Shown: in pieces, positions 9,811 through 18,532 of the stretch
Layout: every line of letters starts with the position of its first letter
Position numbering within the stretch: position 1 is the first letter of the stretch
Source of the DNA: Actinomyces sp. oral taxon 171 str. F0337
GTDB lineage: Bacteria > Actinomycetota > Actinomycetes > Actinomycetales > Actinomycetaceae
Length of the DNA: 64,000 bases
Assembly: GCF_005696555.1 (NCBI RefSeq)
Contig: NZ_CP040005.1
Span: 2,232,001 to 2,296,000, forward strand
Direction: 5' to 3'
Position numbers and translations under genes: made by a program
The notes under the pieces: model-generated
Databases searched by the model: none
Told to the model about the DNA's origin: nothing
The model's input: only the letters and a program-made list of their open reading frames with translations

Positions 9811-11607
9811 ATGCACGCCCTAATCGAAAAACGTGCAAACAAATTTGCAAGAGACTACGGTTTCGATGTTTCAGACGCAGAAAAATTTGAACTCTATACT
9901 GCGGCAGTATACCTCCATCGGTATATAAAAGGAGACAAGGAACAAATCAGGTCAGCAGTTATGGGCGGCGGGTCAGACGAAGGAATAGATGTCGCTGCCG
10001 TAATCGTCAACAATGAAGTCGTGACGGACCCAAAAGAAATAGAAGACAGGATATCAACTCAACCATCCAATTCAGCTAAAGTAATTTTCATTCAAGCCAA
10101 AACAAGTGAAGGCTACGACGCCAAACTGATTTCAAAGTTCCTTCACGGCGTTGAGGCTGTTGCAAAATATGCAATGAAGCCCGGGTCTATCAAACTACCA
10201 CCCCAACTAGTCGATATCGCAAAATTACTAGAATGCATCGCCGACAACGGAAAGTATTTCGACGATTTTAGAATTCCATGTGAGTTGTACTATGTCACCA
10301 CCAGCGCGAACGACGGACAGAACGTCACCAATGATCTTCAAATATCAGAAGCTTTAACTAGAATCAACGATCTGCAAGTCTACAACGAGCACCTCACTAT
10401 TCGAACCCAAGGCTACAGGCAGATTGACGCAAAGGAAAAAGAGAATCGAGGACCTCAAAAGGTACAGTTTAATTTCGAGAAGTCCCTCGCAATTTCCGGG
10501 GGAGACGACGTCGACGACCCCATATCATATATTGGCGTTATTTCCGCAAAGGAACTTATGAAATTACTTTGCGACGAAAGTGGGCTGCGTCCAGGGATAT
10601 TCGACGACAACGTCCGACTTCATCTTGGAGGGAAGAACTCTGTAAATCAGCGCATCTACAAGACTCTCGAATCCGAGCAGCGCAGCAACTTTCCCTTCCT
10701 AAACAACGGCGTCACAATGATCGCCACAAGACTTGAAGTGCATGGCAATAGGATGTTGGCTTCAGTATATCAGATCGTCAACGGCGGACAAACGAGCAAC
10801 CAGATTGTTCAGTGGGCAGATTCCCTAAACGAGAGCAAGAAAAACGACTTACTGTCTTCAGTTTGGATTCCCATAAAAATAATCGTGTCTACCAATCCTG
10901 AAATCAGAGCAAACGTGACGGTCTCAACCAACCTGCAAAGCGCAATCAGTAATGCCGACATTCAAGCTAGTTCCCAGATAGCAAAAGAAGTCGAGAGCTA
11001 CTTCGACCGATCGGGATCCGAGGGGCTTCGCTATGAAAGGCAGCGTCGCGGAGAAGGGCTCCCTTTCGCCAGGACAAGAGTATTTAGTACATTAGAACTC
11101 GACAGGGCCGTCGCCGCTACCGTCTTCGGAGACTCCAACAAGGCTATATCTGACTCCAAAGAACTCCAGGAAGAAAATTCTTATGTTTGGGGAGACTACC
11201 CACCCGAACTCTTTTATTATGCGGCATGGGTTACGTACCGGGTGGAACGACACATCGCACGAACGGCAAATCATTCAGTCCTGCGAGCGGCGAAATATCA
11301 TATTGCCATGATGGCTTCAGCTATAGCTCTTCCCGAGTTTATCAGTAACTTCGAAGAAGAAGACAACGAAAAAATACAAGATAGATTAACGAAAATGAAG
11401 AGTCCCCTGAGGAAAAAACTTAAAGCGGCGCCAAATAATCAGGAAAAAATTGATGCCGCTATATCGATATCTGCCAATGAAACCTATGATTACTTTGCGA
11501 ACACCCTGCAAGAAGAAGGTGGGAGCCTACGGAAAGATCATGTCAGAGGTCTACAGCACCAAAAGGCGCTTCTTGCGAGAGTGAGAGATACGAGGGCATC
11601 CCTTTAA
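9811..11607 (+). CDS. AIPR-family (abortive infection phage resistance) protein with nuclease-like N-terminus
   Basis: This 598-residue protein is encoded in AT-rich DNA unlike its neighbours. The central region carries the AIPR hallmark: FPFLNNGVTMIA (near residue 295-305) followed by QIVNGGQTSNQIV (NGGQT near residue 324). The N-terminal 100 residues contain GSDEGIDVAAV (Asp60) and IQAKTSEG (Gln95-x-Lys97), spaced like a PD-(D/E/Q)xK nuclease core. AIPR proteins are associated with phage resistance; DNA cleavage here is inferred. ATG 9811 has a good Shine-Dalgarno, gaaagga. It stands alone with no partner gene, and its codon use indicates horizontal acquisition. Confidence 0.82.
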   Translation: MHALIEKRANKFARDYGFDVSDAEKFELYTAAVYLHRYIKGDKEQIRSAVMGGGSDEGIDVAAVIVNNEVVTDPKEIEDRISTQPSNSAKVIFIQAKTSEGYDAKLISKFLHGVEAVAKYAMKPGSIKLPPQLVDIAKLLECIADNGKYFDDFRIPCELYYVTTSANDGQNVTNDLQISEALTRINDLQVYNEHLTIRTQGYRQIDAKEKENRGPQKVQFNFEKSLAISGGDDVDDPISYIGVISAKELMKLLCDESGLRPGIFDDNVRLHLGGKNSVNQRIYKTLESEQRSNFPFLNNGVTMIATRLEVHGNRMLASVYQIVNGGQTSNQIVQWADSLNESKKNDLLSSVWIPIKIIVSTNPEIRANVTVSTNLQSAISNADIQASSQIAKEVESYFDRSGSEGLRYERQRRGEGLPFARTRVFSTLELDRAVAATVFGDSNKAISDSKELQEENSYVWGDYPPELFYYAAWVTYRVERHIARTANHSVLRAAKYHIAMMASAIALPEFISNFEEEDNEKIQDRLTKMKSPLRKKLKAAPNNQEKIDAAISISANETYDYFANTLQEEGGSLRKDHVRGLQHQKALLARVRDTRASL

Positions 11608-11739
11608 CATCTGCATCGCTGACATTCCATACTCTATGCATCTTGACACGCACCTTGAATAGTGGCGCTGTCACACAATGCTTCTGAGCACCTGCTTTCT
11701 ATCTGAGAGCCGTCGATCGCTACGCTCTCCAAACCAGCA

Positions 11740-11779
11740 CAGATGTGAGGCCCCAACTGCAGTTGGGGCCTCACATCTG
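11740..11779. terminator. 40-bp perfect palindrome before aroA
   Basis: Positions 11740-11779 form an uninterrupted perfect palindrome centred on CTGCAG, with 20-bp arms starting CAGATGTGAGGCCCCAAC. It could fold as a strong hairpin ending AIPR transcription. There is no U-tract, and it overlaps where the aroA -35 would be, so an operator role is also possible. Confidence 0.6.
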
Positions 11780-11780
11780 C

Positions 11781-11786
11781 CATAAT
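11781..11786 (+). promoter_or_regulatory. Candidate -10 for leaderless aroA
   Basis: CATAAT ends exactly six bases before ATG 11793, which has no Shine-Dalgarno. Transcription would start at the A of the ATG. Confidence 0.45.
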
Positions 11787-11792
11787 AACTAG

Positions 11793-13232
11793 ATGGCATT
11801 AAACTCATCTCCCGGAGCCCCAGCGATCTCGTGGCGGGCACCGGTGGCGGCCGGGGGGCTGGACGCCGTCGTGGAGCTGCCGGGGTCGAAGTCGCTCAGT
11901 GCCCGGGCCCTGCTCCTGGCCGCCGTTGCCGACGCGCAGACGACGCTCACCGGGCTCCTGCGCTCGCGCGACACCGAGCTCATGCTCGCCGCCTTGAGCG
12001 TGCTCGGCGCCCGCTTCGAGGACCTCAACGAGACCGGCACCCGGCTGCGCGTCACGCCCGCTCCCCTGCCACTGCATGTGCAGACCGGATCCGACGGCAT
12101 CGGACGCATCGACGTCGGCCTGGCCGGGACCGTCATGCGATTCGTGCCCGCCCTGGCCGCGCTGGCCGACGCCCCGGTCATCTTCGACGGGGACGAGGCC
12201 GCCCGGCGCCGCCCCATGGCGCCTCTGCTCGACGCGCTGGCCTCCCTGGGCGCGGAAGTCACCCACCTCGGTGAGCCCGGCTTCCTGCCCTTCCGAGTCG
12301 CCCCCGGCGACGGCGCCCTCCTGCGAGCCGAGGGCGCCCGGGTGGCGGTCGACGGCTCGGCATCCTCCCAGTTCGTCTCCGCCCTGCTGCTCCTGGGCGC
12401 TCTCCTGCCCGGCGGCCTGGAGCTCACCCCCACCGGGCCGGTGCCCTCGCTGACGCACGTGGCCATGACGGTGGAGACGCTGCGCGAGCGGGGCATCGCC
12501 GTTGACGAGCCCGCCCCCGGGGCCGGTGACGGCGAGCGCACCTGGCGGGTCCACCCCGGCCACCCCCTCGGCGGACGGGTGGCCATCGAGCCGGACCTGT
12601 CCAACGCCGGCCCCTTCCTGGCGGCGGCCCTCGTGGCCGGGGGCCGGGTCAGCATCCCCCACTGGCCGACGGCCACGACCCAGGCCGGCGACGCCTGGCG
12701 CGAGGTCCTCCCCCGCCTGGGCGGGGAGGTGACACTCACCGACGGGACTCTCACGGCCCGCGGCACCGGGCGGCTGACCGGGATCCACGCGGACCTGTCC
12801 GACGTCGGCGAGCTGGCCCCCACGGTGGCGGCCCTGGCGACCCTCGCCGGGGCGCAGGGCCACACCAGCACCCTCACCGGCATCGCGCACCTGCGCGGGC
12901 ACGAGACCGACCGCCTGGCGGCCCTGGCCGCCCAGATCCGCCTCCTGGGCGGGGAGGCGGAGGAGAGCAACGACGGGCTCATTATCCGCCCCGCACCGCT
13001 GCACGGCGCCGCCCTGCGCTCCTACGCCGACCACCGGATGGCCACCTTCGCCGCCATCATCGGCCTGAGCGTGGACGGGGTGAGCCTGGACGACGTCGAG
13101 TGCACCTCCAAGACGCTGCCCGGCTTCACGGACCTGTGGGCCGCCATGCTGGCCACTGCCGCCTGTGGGGACCGCACCGGAGCGACCGCTGGGGCACACG
13201 TTCAGCTGACGCCCCCGGGAGATGGCGCCTGA
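11793..13232 (+). CDS. aroA: 3-phosphoshikimate 1-carboxyvinyltransferase (EPSP synthase)
   Basis: This 479-residue shikimate-pathway enzyme transfers enolpyruvate from PEP to shikimate 3-phosphate. Visible family motifs include LPGSKSLSARALLLAA near residue 29, DVGLAGTVMRF, the substrate-binding DGSASSQFVSALL and the C-terminal LRSYADHRMA. The annotated ATG lies inside the right repeat of the AIPR insertion, and its first codons (MALNSS) are AT-rich. The insertion may therefore have supplied the start. A GTG at 11844 (residue 18) is a possible ancestral start. No Shine-Dalgarno is visible. The stop overlaps the rsgA start by one base (TGATG). Confidence 0.94.
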   Translation: MALNSSPGAPAISWRAPVAAGGLDAVVELPGSKSLSARALLLAAVADAQTTLTGLLRSRDTELMLAALSVLGARFEDLNETGTRLRVTPAPLPLHVQTGSDGIGRIDVGLAGTVMRFVPALAALADAPVIFDGDEAARRRPMAPLLDALASLGAEVTHLGEPGFLPFRVAPGDGALLRAEGARVAVDGSASSQFVSALLLLGALLPGGLELTPTGPVPSLTHVAMTVETLRERGIAVDEPAPGAGDGERTWRVHPGHPLGGRVAIEPDLSNAGPFLAAALVAGGRVSIPHWPTATTQAGDAWREVLPRLGGEVTLTDGTLTARGTGRLTGIHADLSDVGELAPTVAALATLAGAQGHTSTLTGIAHLRGHETDRLAALAAQIRLLGGEAEESNDGLIIRPAPLHGAALRSYADHRMATFAAIIGLSVDGVSLDDVECTSKTLPGFTDLWAAMLATAACGDRTGATAGAHVQLTPPGDGA

Positions 13233-14353
13233 TGGCTCGCCGCGACATCGGCACCGACGACCCGCGCGTGAGGGTCCGCCCCGGTCGGGGCTCACGCCCG
13301 CGCACCAAGCAGCGACCCAGCCACGCCGACGCGGCCCTGGGCATGGTCACCCGCATCGACCGCGGCCACTACCGCATCCGCCTGGACGAGCCGGACCTCA
13401 CCGAGGACTCCAGCGGCAACATCACCGCCATGAAGGCCCGCGAGCTCGGTCGGGGCAAGGTCGTCGTCGGCGACCGGGTCGCCGTCGTCGGGGACACCAG
13501 CGGCCGCAAGGGCACCCTGGCACGCATGGTCCGCATCGAGGAGCGCACCACCCTGCTGCGCCGCAGCGCCGAGGACGGGGACACCGCCGGCACCGAGAGG
13601 GGGATCGTCGCCAACGCGAACCAGCTCGTCATCGTCACCGCCGTGGCCGACCCCGAGCCGCGCCCACGCATGATCGACCGCTACCTCGTGGCCGCCTACG
13701 ACGCCGGCATGGAGCCACTCATCGTGCTCACCAAGACCGACCTGGCCGACGCCGCCCCGCTGACGGACCTCTACGGCCCCCTGGGCGTGCGCTGCCTGGC
13801 CACGAGACTGAGCCCCCACATCGCCGGGACCGAGCCCTCCCAGACCGGTGGGGACCAACGGCCCGACGACGGCGTCGAAGCGGTCCGCCAGGCGCTCAAC
13901 GGCGCATCCTCGGTACTCGTGGGCCACTCCGGAGTCGGCAAGTCCACGCTCATCAACGCACTCGTACCCGGAGCCGACCGCGCCACCGGACACGTCAACG
14001 AGGTCACCGGCCGAGGTCGCCACACCTCCACCAGTCTTCAGGCCCTCGAGCTGCCCGGGGGCGGCTGGGTCATCGACACCCCCGGCGTGCGTTCCTTCGG
14101 GGTTTCCCACGTCGGCAGCACCGACGTCCTTCGGGGCTTCCCGGACCTGGCCTCCGTGGCCGAGGACTGTCCTCGCGGGTGCACCCACGAGGACGACGTC
14201 GTCGACTGCGCCCTGGACGCATGGGCCGGCACGGCCGACGGGCCGGCCGCACCGGGAGCCTCGGTGGCTCCCGAGGATCGACGCGCACGGGTGGAGTCCT
14301 TCCGCCGGCTGCTGGCGCCCTCGCTGGAGGCCGAGGATCCCAGCCGCCCCTGA
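13232..14353 (+). CDS. rsgA: Ribosome small subunit-dependent GTPase A
   Basis: This 373-residue circularly permuted GTPase assists 30S subunit maturation. The motifs appear in permuted order: G4 (LTKTDL), then G1/P-loop (GHSGVGKSTLINALV), then G3 (DTPGVRSFG). An OB-like N-terminal domain precedes them and a C-terminal zinc knuckle follows (DCPRGCTHEDDVVDCAL, with three Cys and one His). The N-terminal ~35 residues are basic and Arg-rich. Start ATG 13232 shares a base with the aroA stop, so the two are co-translated; aroA-rsgA pairing is common in actinobacteria. The larger open frame beginning upstream inside aroA is not used here. Confidence 0.94.
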   Translation: MARRDIGTDDPRVRVRPGRGSRPRTKQRPSHADAALGMVTRIDRGHYRIRLDEPDLTEDSSGNITAMKARELGRGKVVVGDRVAVVGDTSGRKGTLARMVRIEERTTLLRRSAEDGDTAGTERGIVANANQLVIVTAVADPEPRPRMIDRYLVAAYDAGMEPLIVLTKTDLADAAPLTDLYGPLGVRCLATRLSPHIAGTEPSQTGGDQRPDDGVEAVRQALNGASSVLVGHSGVGKSTLINALVPGADRATGHVNEVTGRGRHTSTSLQALELPGGGWVIDTPGVRSFGVSHVGSTDVLRGFPDLASVAEDCPRGCTHEDDVVDCALDAWAGTADGPAAPGASVAPEDRRARVESFRRLLAPSLEAEDPSRP

Positions 14354-14600
14354 AGCACCCCTGAGCACGGGCGGCGCCCTTCCGGGAGCATCACAATTTC
14401 GTCGACAGCGGGATCCTTCTCCCTGAGGGTCGTTTGTCCTGCCACCGGGCGACGACCCGACAGAAACGGCGTCAGTACTGAGTTTTTTCACGCTTCAATG
14501 GACTCACTATTGGACATCATGTGCTAGAACTCACATCACAGAGCCGTTGCAGGATTCAACTACACACCGATTTTGACGGTTCCCACAAGCGAAAGCGCGA

Positions 14601-14606
14601 TAGTCT
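14601..14606 (+). promoter_or_regulatory. Candidate -10 for leaderless regulator gene
   Basis: TAGTCT is followed by exactly six bases and then ATG 14613. A TTGACG lies further upstream at 14573-14578 but its spacing (22 bases) is long. Confidence 0.5.
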
Positions 14607-14612
14607 CATGAC

Positions 14613-15344
14613 ATGCACAACCGTCCGACTCCTCCGCTCCCACGTCCCGCCCTGGGCGACCTGTCCGCACGCGCCAACCTCTCTGCGGCGCGCCGGCGCG
14701 TCCTGGAGGTCGTGGAGGCTTCAAACGACGCGATGACGGCCGTTCAGGTCGCCAGCGCACTCAACCTGCACCACAACACTGTTCGTGAGCACCTCGACGC
14801 CCTGGTTGACGCCGGATTCGTCACGGTGTCCACCAAACCGACGGGTAAGCGGGGCCGCCCGGCCCTGCGCTACGCCTCAACGGCCCCCGACCCCCAGCAG
14901 ATGGTCGACGCCTACCTGCTGCTGCTCGACGCGATCGCCGACACCCTGGGCGAGGGCGAGGAAGCCCGGGCCACCGCTCTGGAGATCGGTCGCCGCTGGG
15001 CCGAGCTGACCCCCGGCACCGTTGCCGAGCCCACGGTCGACGGCGAGCAGGTGGACCGGGTCACCGCCCTCATCCCCTACCTGGCGGTCATGGGCTTCGC
15101 CCCGGAGGTCTCCGGTGACACCGTCGTCCTGCGCTCCTGCCCGCTCATCACGCGCAACCACCGGCCGCGCGACCTGGTGTGCACCATGCACGAGGGTTTC
15201 CTACGGGCCGTCGTCGGCCCCGACCCGGCTGCCTACGAGCGCCTCAAGTTCCTGCCCAACGGGCCTGACGGCTGCCAGATCGGCTCGACTCAGCCCATCC
15301 ACGAGGAGCCGGACCTCAAGGTCGTTCACGCCGACGTCGCCTGA
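14613..15344 (+). CDS. Winged-helix transcriptional regulator, SufR/ArsR-like with conserved cysteines
   Basis: This 243-residue protein has an N-terminal winged helix-turn-helix (SAARRRVLEVVE to HHNTVREHLDALVDAG, wing GKRGRPALRY). The C-terminal domain has three cysteines, in LRSCPLI, LVCTMHEG and DGCQIG, like the iron-sulfur-binding SufR subgroup. It could therefore sense redox state, NO or Fe-S status; that is family-based inference. No suf genes are nearby. It converges on the nirK operon, which makes control of nitrite/NO genes plausible. No ribosome binding site is present; a leaderless start is likely. Confidence 0.8.
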   Translation: MHNRPTPPLPRPALGDLSARANLSAARRRVLEVVEASNDAMTAVQVASALNLHHNTVREHLDALVDAGFVTVSTKPTGKRGRPALRYASTAPDPQQMVDAYLLLLDAIADTLGEGEEARATALEIGRRWAELTPGTVAEPTVDGEQVDRVTALIPYLAVMGFAPEVSGDTVVLRSCPLITRNHRPRDLVCTMHEGFLRAVVGPDPAAYERLKFLPNGPDGCQIGSTQPIHEEPDLKVVHADVA

Positions 15345-15402
15345 CCGCGCTGCTCCAACAGCACCCCATCCACCCGTCCACCACTTCTGAGATTGCAAGG
15401 CC

Positions 15403-15432
15403 TCGGCCCCGGGCACAGTCGTCCGGGGCCGA
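15403..15432. terminator. Bidirectional terminator between regulator and nirK
   Basis: A 10-bp GC stem (TCGGCCCCGG at 15403-15412 pairing with 15423-15432) has a 10-base loop and lies between convergent genes. Confidence 0.6.
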
Positions 15433-15479
15433 AGCAGCGTTCGGTGGCACTCCCAGCCATGGCCTGAGGACGCCGCAGC

Positions 15480-17159
15480 TCAGGGACTGACCTCCAGGAC
15501 GCCGTGAGCACCCTTCTCCATGTCGGCGAAGGAGTGGGACACGAACGCGTAGTGGCCCGGCTCGGAGGCGACGCACTCCACGAAGCCGCCCTGGGCGGGC
15601 TGCAGGCCGAGGGCCTGGGAGCCACCGGACCAGGCGTTGCCGATCTGGCCCGGGCCACCGAGGGTCCAGGCCCCCTCGAAGAAGACCTGGTCGAACTGCA
15701 GGCCGACGACGTGGAAGGGCGTCGGCAGGGAGGGCCCGGCGGCCATGACCCAGAAGCGCACGCGCTCACCCACCTTGGCCTTGAGCGGCTGCTGGTGGTA
15801 CTGGAAGGCCACCCCGTTGAAGGTCATGAGGTCGGGGGTCTTGGCGGCGATCTTGTCGGTGTTGGGCTCACCGCCCTCGGGACCGAGGTAGACCTCGGAG
15901 GCGACGATGGCGTACTCGCGGTCCACGGCCGGCAGTCCCGGTGGATCGATGATGACGGCCCCGTGCATGCCGGCGGCCAGGTGCAGACTCATCGGCGAGG
16001 TGGAGCAGTGGTAGAGCCAGATCCCCGAGTGCTGGGCCTTGAAGGTGTAGACGAGGGACTCCCCGGGGTTGATCGAGCGCATCGCTTTATCGGGCGGGGT
16101 GATCCCGGCGTGGAAGTCGAGGGAGTGGCTCATCGTGCCGTCGTTGACCAGAGTGATCTCGAAGGTGTCCCCCACCTTGCCGCGCAGGACGGGGCCGGGG
16201 ACCTGCCCGTTGAAGGTCAGGCGCCGTTGGGTGACGCCGGCGCCGACCTGCATGACCTGCTCCTTGACGGTGAAGGTGTGCCGGTGGGTCATGGGACCGC
16301 CGTCGGGGCTGGCGGGGGCCGGCGGCAGAGCGGCGTCGAAGGCCTTGAAGTCGGCGGGCAGGCGGGCCGAGTAGTCGGGAACCGCGTCATTGCCGGAGCC
16401 TGTGTGCTTGCTCTGGCCCCCGCCGTGCTGGTGGCCGCCGGCGGACGCCCCGCCCGCGGTGACGTGGAAGACCATGCCCTGGGCGCGGTGGCCGGCGATG
16501 GAGCACCAGCCCTCGATCGGCCCCGCAACGATGCCGGCGTCGAGGGTGCCCTTGGCTCGGGCGGCGATGCGCCCGGTGGTCTGGCCGGTGGCCAGGACAA
16601 GGTCGTGGACCTGATCGGCGGTGTTGTCCAGGGTGATGACAAGCCGGTCGCCGGGGGTGACGTCGACCGTGTCCGGCACGAACCGCAGGCCCTCCACCTT
16701 GATGGTGGCGTTGACGGTGTTCCCGGTGGGCGAGACGTCCTGGGCGGCTCCGCCCTGACCACGGTTGCCGATGACGCTGCCGACGACGACGGCCGCTCCC
16801 GCGGTGAGCAGTCCCATGAGGATGCCGCGGCGGTCAGCTGACTGGAGCAGACCGCCCGATGACGCTGCCGCGGCCCCGCCTCCCGGCGTCGAGCCGGCCC
16901 CGCCAGGCAGGGGGCGTCGGCTGCGGTCGATGGCGGGGGCCGTACCGGCCGTCACCGCTCGACGGCGGACGGCATCGGGCTTGTCGACGCTTGTCCCGGG
17001 GCTCCCGGCAGCGGCATCGCCGGGAGCCGGAGCAGCACTGCTGGTGTCGCTGTTCGCGGTTCCGTTGGCGGCGGTGTCCTGAGCGCCGCCTGCAGTGGCG
17101 TCCTCAGAAGCGGCGGCCTCATCGGGGGATGGTGCCTGCGCGTTGGGCGTCTTGGTCAT
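15480..17159 (-). CDS. nirK: Copper-containing nitrite reductase (NirK type) with extra N-terminal cupredoxin domain
   Basis: This 559-residue protein starts with ~105 Ala/Thr/Pro-rich residues, then a twin-arginine-like hydrophobic anchor (DRRGILMGLL, helix ~112-131). An N-terminal cupredoxin follows with type-1 ligands His185, Cys219, His224 and Met229. The two-domain NirK core keeps the full set: type-1 His345/Cys385/His393/Met398, type-2 His350/His384/His542, and catalytic Asp348 and His483. It should reduce nitrite to NO outside the membrane, the fused cupredoxin passing electrons internally. ATG 17159 has a gaggaa ribosome site and overlaps the preceding gene's stop (ATGA). It is the last gene of a three-gene operon. 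Confidence 0.88.
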   Translation of the reverse strand: MTKTPNAQAPSPDEAAASEDATAGGAQDTAANGTANSDTSSAAPAPGDAAAGSPGTSVDKPDAVRRRAVTAGTAPAIDRSRRPLPGGAGSTPGGGAAAASSGGLLQSADRRGILMGLLTAGAAVVVGSVIGNRGQGGAAQDVSPTGNTVNATIKVEGLRFVPDTVDVTPGDRLVITLDNTADQVHDLVLATGQTTGRIAARAKGTLDAGIVAGPIEGWCSIAGHRAQGMVFHVTAGGASAGGHQHGGGQSKHTGSGNDAVPDYSARLPADFKAFDAALPPAPASPDGGPMTHRHTFTVKEQVMQVGAGVTQRRLTFNGQVPGPVLRGKVGDTFEITLVNDGTMSHSLDFHAGITPPDKAMRSINPGESLVYTFKAQHSGIWLYHCSTSPMSLHLAAGMHGAVIIDPPGLPAVDREYAIVASEVYLGPEGGEPNTDKIAAKTPDLMTFNGVAFQYHQQPLKAKVGERVRFWVMAAGPSLPTPFHVVGLQFDQVFFEGAWTLGGPGQIGNAWSGGSQALGLQPAQGGFVECVASEPGHYAFVSHSFADMEKGAHGVLEVSP

Positions 17160-18532
17160 CGGGTTCCTCTTCGGAGCTGGGCGGACCGGCGGCCCGCGGG
17201 GTCGGAGGTGGGAGCGGCGTCGGCCGGGGTGCGAGGCGTGCGCTTGCGGCGGGAGAGCTGGCGCAGGCTGAGGATCATGCCCACCAGGAGGTAGGAGGTC
17301 ACCAGCGCGGCCAGGGCGCCGGCGACGACGCGCACCTGCCAGGGCGCCGCCGGGTAGAGCGCCAGCAGGAGGCAGGCATTGGCGGCGGTGACCCGGTAGG
17401 CGGCGCAGCGGTCCATGATCGCGTTGGTGGCCCGCGTGGCCGCAGGGCCGCCGCCGAGCATCACCGGGGTGAGGTAGCTCAGGGCCGCCACGAGGATCTG
17501 GAGGGCGAAGCCCGCCGCCAGGGGCAGGCGCAGGACGTGGATGACCTGGCGGGCGGTGGCGGCGTCATCGGCCAGCGCCATGCGGGCCCCCAGGAGGGCG
17601 ACACAGCCGACGAACCAGGCCACCGAGGCCGTGGCGGAGGCCGTGGCGAAGGAGGCCGGTGGGACCCGGCGGGCGGTTCGGTACGCGGGTACGAGGACTC
17701 CGCAGGCACCTCCCAGGTAGACCAGGGTGCCCAGCCCCGCCAGAGGGGGCCACAGCCCGCAGGCGGCCACCAGAGCAGTGCCACCCACGAGGTAGGGCAG
17801 ACCACGGGTGGTCCAGCGCGGCGCGACCGGCTCCATGGGGGTGCGCAGCATCGTGGGCCACAGTACGGTGAGCGTGCCCAGGACCGTGGTACCCACGAAG
17901 CCCAGCAGCATGGTGGTCGTGTGGGCCAGGTAGAAGCCGTCGGCCAGGTCGGAGCGTCCGTGGGCGTTGGACCAGGAGATGAGGAAGCCCAGGAGCGCAC
18001 CAGTGGCCAGCAGGACCAGGGCGACGGCGTAGTGGAGGGCCAGGGACGCCAGGCGCGGGGCGATGGCGCGCCGGTACTGCACGGTGATGGCCACGACGCC
18101 GGCGATGGCCTGGGCCATGACGATGCCCGCCCCGATAAGCGCCACCGCCTGCTGGCCCATGGTGATGCCGGTGAGCACAACGGCCGTGCCGAGGCTGTGG
18201 GCGTAGAGGCGCGCGTCCAGGAGGGCGGCGCCGCCCAGGGCCGGGCGGTGCAGGAGGGTGTCGGCGAAGTGGGCGGACCAGATGGTGATGGCGCTGCCGA
18301 TCCCGCCCAGGAGCAGGGCGTGCAGGGGCAACCAGGTGCCCCAGGAGACCAGGGGGCCCACGATGGTCAGGGCCGCCAGGACGGCGGCGGTGAGCAGCCA
18401 GGCCATGACAAGGGCGTTGCGACGCACCTGGGTGGTGCGCCGGGAGGGCTTCTTGGTGGGACGACCGGGGCCGGGAAGCGAGCCGGGGCGGGGGGCGGAC
18501 CCGGTACCGGGAGAACCGATGGACAGGCTCAT
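17156..18532 (-). CDS. Multi-pass membrane protein, NnrS/heme-copper-oxidase-subunit-I-like
   Basis: This 458-residue protein has about twelve hydrophobic segments and His residues placed at helix ends (LPLHALLLGGIGSA, SLALHYAVALVLL, YLAHTTTMLLGF, QVIHVLRLPLAAGF). The pattern resembles NnrS-type heme/copper membrane proteins linked to NO metabolism. The start is ATG 18532, overlapping the upstream stop in an ATGA junction, rather than the longer open frame. Its stop overlaps the nirK start in the same way. Tight coupling suggests it works with NirK, for instance in electron supply from quinol, heme/copper handling or NO protection. That function is inferred. Confidence 0.72.
   Translation of the reverse strand: MSLSIGSPGTGSAPRPGSLPGPGRPTKKPSRRTTQVRRNALVMAWLLTAAVLAALTIVGPLVSWGTWLPLHALLLGGIGSAITIWSAHFADTLLHRPALGGAALLDARLYAHSLGTAVVLTGITMGQQAVALIGAGIVMAQAIAGVVAITVQYRRAIAPRLASLALHYAVALVLLATGALLGFLISWSNAHGRSDLADGFYLAHTTTMLLGFVGTTVLGTLTVLWPTMLRTPMEPVAPRWTTRGLPYLVGGTALVAACGLWPPLAGLGTLVYLGGACGVLVPAYRTARRVPPASFATASATASVAWFVGCVALLGARMALADDAATARQVIHVLRLPLAAGFALQILVAALSYLTPVMLGGGPAATRATNAIMDRCAAYRVTAANACLLLALYPAAPWQVRVVAGALAALVTSYLLVGMILSLRQLSRRKRTPRTPADAAPTSDPAGRRSAQLRRGTR

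Larger units (their letters stand above)
9721..11807. mobile_element. Low-GC insertion carrying the AIPR gene, flanked by TAAACTCA repeats
   Basis: Composition drops sharply between the icd stop and the first codons of aroA. TAAACTCA occurs at 9721-9728 (including the icd stop) and again at 11800-11807 (inside the first codons of aroA). The interval holds only the AIPR gene and its flanks. No transposase or integrase is present, so the mode of acquisition is unknown; the 8-bp repeat could be a target duplication or chance. Confidence 0.55.
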
